From contig CM055816.1 in the NCBI GenBank assembly GCA_029582265.1, forward strand, positions 85,897,314 through 85,961,313: a stretch of 64,000 nt of DNA. Reading direction: 5' to 3'. This stretch comes from Zoroaster sp. YZ-2022. Its lineage: Eukaryota > Echinodermata > Asteroidea > Forcipulatida > Zoroasteridae. The position numbers and the translations under genes are program-made. The stretch's first letter is position 1, and the number at the start of each line of letters is the position of its first letter. Shown here in pieces: positions 44,601-56,600 of the stretch. Under the pieces are notes generated by a model that worked only from the letters and a program-made list of their open reading frames with translations, ran no database searches and was not told where the DNA came from.

Positions 44601-47600
44601 GCTACCTTGGCTGTAGGCTACCTTGGCTGTAGGCTACCATGGCTGTAGGCTACCTTGGCTGTAGGCTACCTTGGCTGTAGGCTACCTTGGCTGTAGGCTA
44701 CCTTGACTGTAGGCTACCTTGGCTGTAGGCTACCTTGGCTGTAGGCTACCTTGGCTGTAGGCTACCTTGACTGTAGGCTACCTTGACTGTAGGCTACCTT
44801 GACTGTAGGCTACCTTTGCTGTAGGCTACCTTGGCTGTAGGCTACCTTGGCTGTAGGCTACCTTGGCTGTAGGCTACCTTGGCTGTAGGCTACCTTGGCT
44901 GTAGGCTACCTTGGCTGTAGGCTACCTTGGCTGTAGGCTACCTTGGCTGTAGGCTACCTTGGCTGTAGGCTACCTTGGCTGTAGGCTACCATGGCTGTAG
45001 GCTACCATGGCTGTAGGCTACCATGGCTGTAGGCTACCTTGGCTGTAGGCTACCTTGGCTGTAGGCTACCTTGGCTGTAGGCTACCTTGGCTGTAGGCTA
45101 CCTTGGCTCTTGGCTCTAGGCTACCTTGGCTCTAGGCTACCTTGTGACGTGTTCTTGAAAACACTTCACTATATCATGTCATAAAGATGAAGCACTTAAA
45201 GTCAAATGGTATTTTATTAACTTACAAATAGTGTTGTCAGATTTCATTAAAAAGCCGATTTACCTCAAAAGTGCGAGGCATACAAAAATAAAATCGTGAA
45301 CAGTCTTCATCAATATGACAGAAATGCTTGTTTCCTTTCCTTGTACAGATCGATCGTCGCCAGGCTAGGCAAGCTAGTGACAGACCTCGGCTTGATCTAT
45401 ACGTATCTCACAACAGAGGACCATTCATAAGAGCCAACTTCCCCACGGAACTAGACAAGTTGGTGAGTCAAATGGTGTATTTTAAGCCGGAGAAAACGTG
45501 CATCAAGTTTTCTGCAAATTCCTTGATTTTCGTATTCTTTAACCCTCCTAGCTGAACTTTAGTTTCAAGTAGCTATAGTGGTCAAAATCAGTCGGCCTGT
45601 TTTTAACTGTTGACCCAAATGTGCACACAGGGGCATTTTTGACTGGTTTTTACTGTCAGTTTGACCACCCTGAACAATACAAGACGATGCTTTTACCAGT
45701 CAAAAATGGTCGACTCATTTTGACCTGTAAATGCACTTACTACACGTAAGGTTTGACAGTGTTTGACTTTTAAGTGCACTAGATATACCTTGGGAAGTAT
45801 ATCAACATTTTGACTGATTTTGACACTTGCAGTCATAGCATGGTTAAAATGTGTCAAATGCTGTTATTAGGTAAAACTTGTAGCTCTGTTATTGCCAATG
45901 AAAAAAAGGTACTACTGTGAGGATCTAGATGGAACAGTGGCCTGTCCCTACCAAAATGAAATTCCAGGCTTGCACTGTACAATGCGTTATGTTCAGTACC
46001 AAACGTTCAATATATTTTGACTTTTTTTGCAGGATTTCTACATTGCTGATGCTGATGAGGATCAGGCATTTGTGTGTGTCAATCATGATAGCCTCAAGAC
46101 AAATCTATACATCAGTGAGGCTGATGGTATACGTTACTCACTGTCCCTGGAGGACATTGTATACTATAGCCCAGAGGGTCCTGGCAAAGACACATGGTTA
46201 AGGTACAAAATCATGATTGATTGATTGAGAGTGAGTGATTATTGATCAGTGAGGCTGATATCAATGAGGATCAGGCATTTGTGTGTGCCAATCGTGATAG
46301 CCTCAAGACAAATCTATACATCAGTGAGGCTGATGGTATACGTTACTCACTGTCCCTGGAGGACATTGTATACTACAGCCCAGAGGGTCCTGGCAAAGAC
46401 ACATGGTTAAGGTACAAAATCATGATTGATTGATTGAGAGTGATTATTGATCAGTGAGGCTGATATCAATGAGGATCAGGCATTTGTGTGTGCCAATCGT
46501 GATAGCCTCAAGACAAATCTGTACATCAGTGAGGCTGATGGTATACATTACTCACTGTCCCTGGAGGACATTGTATACTACAGCCCAGAGGGTCCTGGCA
46601 AAGACACATGGTTAAGGTACAAAATCATGATTGATTGATTGAGAGAGTGATTATTGATCAGTGAGGCTGATATCAATGAGGATCAGGCATTTGTGTGTGC
46701 CAATCGTGATAGCCTCAAGACAAATCTATACATCAGTGAGGCTGATGGTATACGTTACTCACTGTCCCTGGAGGACATTGTATACTACAGCCCAGAGGGT
46801 CCTGGCAAAGACACATGGTTAAGGTACAAAATCATGATTGATTGATTGAGAGTGAGTGATTATTGATCAGTGAGGCTGATATCAATGAGGATCAGGCATT
46901 TGTGTGTGCCAATCGTGATAGCCTCAAGACAAATCTATACATCAGTGAGGCTGATGGTATACGTTACTCACTGTCCCTGGAGGACATTGTATACTACAGC
47001 CCAGAGGGTCCTGGCAAAGACACATGGTTAAGGTACAAAATCATGATTGATTGATTGAGAGTGAGTGATTATTGATCAGTGAGGCTGATATCAATGAGGA
47101 TCAGGCATTTGTGTTTGCCAATCGTGATAGCCTCAAGACAAATCTATACATCAGTGAGGCTGATGGTATACGTTACTCACTGTCCCTGGAGGACATTGTA
47201 TATTACAGCCCAGAGGGTCCTGGCAAAGACATGGTTAAGGTACAAAGAGATGATTGATTTGACATGGATGGGAATCGAACCCATGACCTCCTGCTAGTGC
47301 AGACATCTTAACCTCTCGACCACCGAGCTTGCCTGATGACTAGAATTTGCTGACTAGAATCCTATATAGCAACGGGTACCGCAATATTTAGAGATTGATG
47401 AAATTTATGATTGGTTGAGTATTGAGTATTGATCATCAGTGTCGTGGATGATACAGAGGTTAAGGTACACTTATTGATTAATGATTGATAATATATTTAT
47501 AAATAATATTGATAAATGGCAATTTATACTTTACAGTCGCTTCGCAGACGAAGCCTTCGTTGACCTGCATGAGGTCGAGGGTCTCCGTGGTATATATATT

Positions 47601-50600
47601 GCATCTCAGTTTAACACCACCGATGGTGACTTTGTGGAGAGCAACATGGTGTCTCTAATCACCTTCGACAAAGGTGGTGAATGGAACTTACTGGACCCAC
47701 CACGGTTTGAGGAGGGTGATTGTGTACCGGTGAGTACATGAAATTTTGTGTAACTCAGTCTCCCCTAAGCACCCATCCTGTATGTCAATCAAACAGCACA
47801 GATTCACCAATGGTTTCTTCTGATAATTGTGGATATTTAAAGGGGCAGTATTGTCGCAATCAACCGGGCATTGAATCGGAGTGCTAGTAACTCAGTGACT
47901 GAAAATAATACCCCACATGATGATGACATTATTACCGTTGCTGTTGCATAAATGTGAAAATGAGTCACAAGTCGCAAATTTGAAATTCTATGTGGCTTTA
48001 ATATTTTATTGATTGAAATTGATGTTGGTCATCTTCACCATCATTTTAGTTTTAATACATATCGTTATGTCTTGGTCGGTTTCATTACGAATTGGAATTT
48101 TGAGATGTTGGCAGCTATGATTTTATATTAAACTCGCTTCCCACTTACCTCGGGAAAAAATGTCTCGTTGCCACTCAATAAGCCTAGAATCATAGGTGCA
48201 TTGAGTCTGTGAAAAAAATCAACGATTGAGGGCATCCTTCTAGTAGGAATGTGCCTTTAACCTTTGTGTTTTTTCCCCCCGTTTCCCTCGCAACTTTGGG
48301 GGGAAAAAAATTCTGTAATCCAAGCAAGCAAAATGTCTTGTTTTTGTAACTGAGACAATCAAGTTTGATAATAGTCAACTGATCATATTCTGATCGAAAT
48401 TTTACTTTACCCAGCCTCGATCGATTTCCAATCTACATAGCTGCCAACTATTACAAATTTTTAGTAATTATTATGAATTTTTTCAGGTATTACTAAAGTA
48501 CAAATTGCTCTTTAAAAATTAAGAATTTCAAGTTTTCCGCCCAATGAAAAAAAAAAGCCCTTGATAAAGTACCATGTTATGAGCATTCAGGTAAAATCAC
48601 GTGTAACGATCGTAAAAATCAGAATTGGTACCCATACCGAATACTTTTGTAAGTGTAGTGTGCTATAATAAATAAGTTCTGAATTACCAAAAAGTATTAT
48701 GGATGTCAATTAGCGGAGTATCGATACCTTGTTTGTCGGGTTACCAATTTGTGCGATGAAGTAATGGGTAATAAACAGGAACCAGTGAAGAGCCTGTGGT
48801 TTCATCATGGCGCCCGCCACTGTGTAAACCTGCAATTAGAAATGAGAAAAGTTTCATTACTAATTGGAATTTTGAAATGTTAGCAGCTATGAATCTGTTT
48901 CTTGCTGAATGTTATCATTCAAAGATCATTGCAATAACCCTTGAACCGTCGATTGTGAATGCAATTTTTCTGCTTGAAACTTTTTTTAACCCCTTGCGTA
49001 CGGTTGATGGCTATAGTTGCGGCTGGTGAATTAATTGATTTTCCAGCTGCATTTGCTGAGAATTCGCCTTGAATAGAAATCTTCAAGAAGGCTGATAGTT
49101 TGGTGAACCATATTGTTCTTGAAGTGGAGTGTTATATAATAGATTGGGCTTTTGAGAGCATTCTGAAGACGGCCTTTTCATGAGATTTCTGAACACCGGC
49201 CTTTCAATTACGCTATGTGGGGTGAATAGGGTTATGCCCGGTTTAGCTTGCCCGCTTATTGTTCGGTCTATACGCTTGGCTGAACAGCAGAGTTGTGCAC
49301 ATGTCCACGGCCGGGTTTGACCCGGCGCTCACTGGCCCCACAGATGTTTCTTGATTGGCCGCAACCACCTTCACTCGGTAAAAATAATACCGTATGCAAA
49401 GGGTTAAACCAACGTTCTTTTTATCCTCCCCCCCCCCCCCTTGCACCACAGCCGTTATGCTCCCTGCATTTGTCACAGAAGTTTAGCCAGTATTACCCCG
49501 GATCTAGATTGGTACCTATCTTGTCCAAAAAGTCGGCGCCCGGTATCATCATCGGGACGGGAACCATGGGCACTACGCTGGGAAGCAGTGAAACTTTTGA
49601 TGTCTTCAAGTCTTCATCGGCTGGGGCGACTTGGTACAAGGTTAGTATGGAGGATATTATAAAAGGGAATAATACTTTCCTGGTACAGTGTGTACACCTA
49701 TACAAGATGACTGGCTGCCAGAGTGTTGTCCTCGAAATCAAGAGATGTCGACTTCGATGGTTGGGGTACATAACAATATGAACAACTTCACCTTGAAAAT
49801 ACCCTGAAAATCTGTTTTGCCTTGAAATAGCAGTTCACCGTAATTTCACTGCAATTTCACAGTGTCTCTTCCTCTCAGATATTGGCAATAATGTCCACTG
49901 TGATTTCACGGCAAATTCATGGTGCTCTCAAGAATTAATGAGCTGCCCCAAAACTGCCACGAGAAGTTCATGGCATTTTCACAGTTTTTTCACGGCGTTT
50001 TCAAGGAATTCCAAGAGTATTTCATGGCAATTTCACGGTGTTGTGTCGTCATGAAATTGTCGTGAACTATTTATTTCACGGTAAAACAGATTTTCGGGGC
50101 ATTTTCAGGGTAAAGTTATTCATAGTGTAATTCAGATACCCCAGGACTGTATCCCCAAAGTGGCTCTCCGCTGGACTCCAACAGGCAGACGAAAACCAGG
50201 CAGGCCCAAAACAACCTGGCGTAGGACTGTGATGGCCGAGCTGCAAGACATGGGACTGACATGGGACTGACATGGGACTGACATGGGACAGACATGGGAC
50301 AGACATGGGACAGACATGGGACTGACATGGGACGAGAGGCAACAGGTTTCCCAGGACAGAGTCAGATGGAGATAGGTTGTTGCGGCCTTACATTATGTCC
50401 CTCCAGGGATGAAGAGGATTGATTGAGTGTTTACCCCTGGATAAAGATCGAGGGTCATGACCAAGAATTTTGTCTTCATATGCATTTGTTAAGTAAGACT
50501 AATTGTAGTGACACCATGTGAAATTCTCAGGACGATCAGAGCATACTGAGCGAAACGTTGACTTGTAACCTCCAGTTCTTTTCAGAACTAATTACTACTC

Positions 50601-53600
50601 AATAAAGAATTTCACATGGTGGCATTGCAATTAGTCTTACTTATCCTCTTCATCATGCAAAGCTACATGTTTTACCTATATGCATTTGTTGTTGTGTTCC
50701 AGGTTTTGATGGACCCACATTTCTTCTCTTTGGGGGACCATGGAGGTGTCCTAACAGCTGTCAGTCAATATGGATCCACCAATGAAGTCAAGTAAGTCAA
50801 CCAATACATGCAGAGATTTAGGTAACTCCACCTTCTCATTTGCATTTGCTCCACCCCATATACATAACACGGCTGGAAAGGAAATGCAAATGACCTGTCA
50901 GTCAAGATAACCACACCTTTGTATTTGCATAACCCCGCCTTCAAAATATTGATATCCTGTTCGCAAGTCAATATAAATGTAATTCGATTCACATTGGTAG
51001 TACACACATTCTTGTCACTACTTCTGGTTCCAGTCGGCATACCAATGTGTAATTAACCTATGTAATTGTTAATGTTCAACTATTGAGGCAGAAATTGACT
51101 TTGTTAATAAGAAGCCGGGTCTTTACCACACATACGTTAAAGGCGAGTCCGAAGCTTCCGAATTACTTGCGTCAGTGCTCAACCTTAACCCCGTAGGTAT
51201 TCTGGCTAGGAACCTTCCTGAACCCTAACCCCCTATAGGTATTCTGGCTAGGAACCTTCTTTAACCCTAACCCCCTAGGTATTCTGGCTAGGAACCGTCC
51301 TGAATCCTCCAAAATCCATCAGTGCACTTTTGGAAACATGCCCTTATCTTCAAAATGCACCATGCATTTTCGTTGATCTTTCATATTCAGCACTTATGGC
51401 CTGTACTTCTTGCCAGGTAGTAATTTTGTCCCATTTGAAGAGGTGAAAGTACCAGTTTCCTACAGTGCTGAATTTTCCCCAAAATGTGCCCTTTGGGGAT
51501 TTTGCAGGATTTGGAGTGGTTAGGGTTAAAGAAAAGGGTGGTCAAAGTGCGAAGTACATGTAGGTGTGGTTTATATTGGAATTACATCACACTATGAGAT
51601 ACCCCGTCATCTCATTTGCATTTGCCCCACCTCATTTATTTACAGCTAGACAGTGAATGGCAATGAACTCTCAGTTCAAGATAACCCCACCTGTGTTTAT
51701 TCTGAAAGACCAGATAATCCTTTGATGATTTTTCGTTAATTCAGATATTCGGTGACCGAGGGAGAGACTTGGACGACCGAGGAATTTAACGATGAGAAAA
51801 TTGTTATCTACGGCATGATGACTGAACCTGGTGAGAAGACGACAACGTTTACGGTGTTTGGTTCCCTGACTGCAGAGCACAGCTGGCTCATTGTACAGAT
51901 AGATATGAAGGATGCACTAGGTAAGGAAAGGGGTTGAAGCACCAGACTGCAGCATACTGGTTCCCATGGACTATTAAAACTGGTCCCCATGGACTGAACA
52001 GGTCCACACGGACTACTAAAACTGGTCCCCATGGACTGAACAAGTCCCCATGGACTATTAAAACTGGTCCCCATGGATTACAGGTCCACAGGTCCCCATG
52101 GACTATTAAAACTGGTCCCCATGGACTGAACAGGTCCACACGGACTATTAAACTGGTCCCCATGGACTGAACAGGTCCCCATGGGCTATTAAAACTGGTC
52201 CCCATGGGCTATTAAAACTGGTCCCCATGGACTATTAAAACTGGTCCCCATGGACTATTAAAACTGGTCCCCATGGACTATTAAAACTGGTCCCCATAGA
52301 TTACAGGTCCACATGGACTATTAAAACTGGTCCCCATGGACTAAACAGGTTGCCACAGGGGTGTGATTTGTCCGGATATTTTTGGATTTCCGGATTTTTA
52401 CAAATCGCAGTGTTGTGTTCCTCCAGATTTTAAAGATTTAAGTCATAAAGGAAAGGAAAGCAAACGCTCGGAACTATAGATTTCACCCCAGCGCTGTTCA
52501 CAAGAGCAGCCCCAATACCACTAGCATAATGTACGTGGATTTTTCAAAACTGCCTAATCACACCCATGTTGCCAGCACTAAACCTTGTTCACAAAATGCT
52601 CAATAAATTTTAAATGCAATAATAATAATAATAATGTGTGGATTTATATAGCGCACGTATCCACCAACTAAGTGGTGCTCAAGGCGCATTATATTATTAT
52701 CCCTGCTCATAAGGCTCATAAATCATTCCTGAAACCATCTCAGCTCCCTGGGGAGTATACAGCTCAATTGCTGCCATTTCTAGCGCATATAGAGCAAACC
52801 AACTCTGCCTTCACAGGTACCCATTTAACCCCTGGGTGGAGAGAAGCAATTATGATTAAGTGTCTTGCTCAAGGACACAAGTGTCACGGCCGTGATTCGA
52901 ACCCACATTCTGTTGCTAACACCAGAACTTGAATCCGGTAAGCTAGACCGCTCGGCCACGACACCCCACTTGGTCTCATATGGAAGGGAATTTCATGAGA
53001 AACTTAAACTTTTTTGAATATTTCTTACACCAACAAATTACTCACGGTGAAATGTTAGTTTTGAAAAAGTGCATGCTATGCAGTAATGTGTGAATTTATG
53101 CATGACTGGGCAAGAAGTTCGCTAACTAGTGGTACATCCTGTTGAAACACTGTTGAAACAGAATGGAAAGGAATCCCTTATTTGATAACAATTTATAATC
53201 AGGACCAGACTGTACCCAAGATGACTACAAGACTTGGTGGCCGGGTGAAGAGTTCCACGACTCCCATTGCTTACTGGGGCGTAAGATGGTCTTCGAGCGT
53301 CGCATCGCGCATGCTGTCTGCTTCAACGGGCAGGATTACGATCGGCCAATATCGGTTGAGAACTGCACGTGTGAAAGAGAAGATTTTGAATGGTAAGGCA
53401 GTAGACAACCTCGCAAATATATGTGTATGTTGTGTTGCATCTCTATGTAGCTAATTTCACAGTGCTGTAAAGCAGCGAGCTGTAAAGCTAAGCATTATAA
53501 AACAAGACTGCCAGCCAAGTATATTCATTTTACATGCTGGTAACCAAGAAAATCTGGCAAGCAAGTATTTCAGGAAAGCATTTTGAAAAAAATGTTTACC

Positions 53601-56600
53601 AGAAATATTTGCTTAGCAGATTTTCTTGATTACCAGCCAAACTTGCACGTAAAATGAATACACTTTGGCTGGTAGTCCGTTTTATAATGCTTAGCGAAAA
53701 TATTTGCTTAGCAAAATCTCTACTGAGGTGAGCGGGCCCATTGAGCAATCGTTAAACTATTGAAAGACGATTCAACAGTCGAATGATTGAGAGGATAGTT
53801 TTGTTAATGCTTGAATGCGCCCAGCCAAACTGCCCCTCCTGGGTCAGACAAAAGGGCTATTAAGGGATTACTGACTATTGTGTAGGGAGGATTAGTGAAG
53901 ATTAATAGTGGCAGTGCCATAGATGTTCCAGACTACAGTAGCTGTATTGTAGGTATTAGGACTGTCAATTATCACTTCTTTCTGGGTCAGACAAAAGGGC
54001 TATTAAGGGATTACTGTCTATTGTGTAGGGAGGATTAGTGAAGGATTAGCAGTGGCTGTGTCATTGATGTTCCAGACTACAGTAGCTGTTTTGTAGGTAT
54101 TAGGACTGTCAATTATCACTTCTTCCTGGGTCAGACAAAAGGGCTATTAAGGGATTACTGTCTATTGTGTAGGGAGGATTAGTGAAGGATTAGCAGTGGC
54201 AGTGCCATTGATGTTCCAGACTACAGTAGCTGTATTGTAGGTATTAGGACTGTCAATTATCACTTCTTTTGTCTGCTTCCATGTAGGGGGTTAGGGTTAA
54301 TAGTGGCAGTGCCATTGATGTTCCAGACTACAGTAGCTGTTTTGTAGGTATTAGGACTGTCAATTATCACTTCTTTTGTCTGCTTCCATGTAGGGGGTTA
54401 GGGTTAATAGTGGCAGTGCCATTGATGTTCCAGACTACAGTAGCTGTATTGTAGGTATTAGGACTGTCAATTATCACTTCTATTGTCTGCTTCCATGTAG
54501 GGGGTTAGGGTTAATAGTGGCAGTGTCATTGATGTTCCAGACTACAGTAGCTGTTTTGTAGGTATTAGGACTGTCAATTATCACTTATTTTGTCTGCTTC
54601 CATGTAGGGGGTTAGGGTTAATAGTAGCTGTGCCATTGATGTTCCAGACTACAGTAGCTGTATTGTAGGTATTAGGACTGTCAATTATCACTTCTTTTGT
54701 CTGCTTCCATGTAGGGGGTTAGGGTTAATAGTAGCTGTGCCATTGATGTTCCAGACTACAGTAGCTGTATTGTAGGTATTAGGACTGTCAATTATCACTT
54801 CTTTTGTCTGCTTCCATGTAGGGGGTTAGGGTTAATAGTGGCAGTGCCATTGATGTTCCAGACTATAGTAGCTGTTTTGTAGGTATTAGGACTGTTAATT
54901 ATCACTTCTATTGTCTGCTTCCATGTAGGGGGTTAGGGTTAATAGTGGCAGTGCCATTGATGTTCCAGACTATAGTAGCTGTATTGTAGGTATTAGGACT
55001 GTCAATTATCACTTCTTTTGTCTGTTTCCATGTAGGGGGTTAGGGTTAATAGTGGCAGTGCCATTGATGTTCCAGACTACAGTAGCTGTATTGTAGGTAT
55101 TAGGACTGTCAATTATCACTTCTTTTGTCTGCTTCCAGAAGCTGTTCCATGCAGAACCTTTGCTTTCAAATCTGGTAAATGAATGAAGCCAGCTAAATGA
55201 ATAGTTTGGGCCAATATTTTAATGATTGCTCAATGGGCCCTCATGGGACTGCTTGCCTTAGCAGCTCTATCCCCCTACATTTCTCTGTATAGGGAGGGTC
55301 TCCTACATGTACCTCTGTCCTCGGGAATGCTTTGAACATTCCATTGAGATCAATGCCTGTTAATAATAATAATAATGGAGGCATATTTAAAGTGCTCTTA
55401 CATGAGGTATCACAGCGCTGTACATTATTACCCCAGTTCATCAGGCGCATAAATCATTCCTGAAACCATCTCAGCTCCCTGGGGAGTATACAGCTCAATT
55501 GCTGCCATTTCGGCGCATATGGGCTAATCAAACACAACAACCAACTCTGCCCGCACAGGTACCCATTTAGTCCTGGGTGGAGAGAAGCAATTATGGTATA
55601 GTGTCTTGCTCGAGGACACAAGCACCACGGTCGCGGTCGGGATTCGAACCCACATTCAGACGACTCGGCCATCAGAACACAAATCCGATGCACTAAACCG
55701 CTCGACCATGGCACTCCGTGAAGCAAGCTAAATGAATAGTTTGGGCCAATAGATTGCTTAATGGGACCGCTCACCTTAGCAGCACTAACCTCCCCCCCCC
55801 ACCCCCCACATTTCTCTGTATAGGGAGGGTCTCCTACATGCACCTCCGTCCTCGGGAATGCTTGAACATTCCATTGAGATCAATGCCTGTTCCCATTTTG
55901 AATGCACTGTGTTCTAATGGAAACAGGGGCCAATCTCATAGAGCTGCTAAGTAGAGAATTTTTGCTCAGGACGATTTTTTGCCAAGCAATATAAAACAGA
56001 CTACCAGCCAAAATGCATATATTTTGTATGAAAATCTGGCTGGTAGCCAAAGAAATCTAAGCAAATTTGCTGGTAAAGAAATTTTTTTTCTGCTAAGCAG
56101 ATGTATGGAATTGGCCTTATTTGGGCATGTTAAGTATTCACAAAAGAACATTCCTTTTGAATACACAATGGGATTCAGTTCAATTTAGCAGTAGTTTTAA
56201 TAGCTAGACCCATGCATACATTAAGTAAATCGGCTGGTGCGCTGTGGTATTTGGGAAGAAGTCTATGCAAAGAAACTTATCGTTGATCATCTCTTAAAAA
56301 TATAAACATCTGGTACCGGACTTTAATTTGTTTGCAAGTGAAATTAAAACATAAAAATTTCAAACAATCAGACGTGTCTGTGGTAATACTTATAAATGTA
56401 TCTTTGAATGTTTCAGTGACTTTGGATACAAGGAAAGAAATGATTGGCAGACGGCATGTATTCCAGATTCAGAGAGTCCTATCGATCCACACCAGATACC
56501 TGTACCGTGTCCAGAAGGGACATTTTACCGACGGACCAAGGGGTAAGTGAAGAGATATACATATTAAGGGAGGAGGGACAAAGTCATGGTACAGCCAAGC

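Noticed and set aside
44168..45145. Regularly spaced repeat that could be read as a CRISPR array
   Set aside because: Units are directly adjacent with no unique spacers, the host is eukaryotic and no cas genes are present. The same holds for the other arrays.
46242..47054. Separate small genes of 63 codons each
   Set aside because: They are intron-embedded copies of SORL1 exon 7 with shared splice sites and not independent genes.
50076..50342. Antisense open frames rich in CPMSVPC
   Set aside because: Readings of the 11-bp minisatellite. The sense strand carries the LINE remnant.
51934..52205. Open frames rich in TGPHGL or SPWGPV
   Set aside because: Periodic translations of the ggtccccatgga array.
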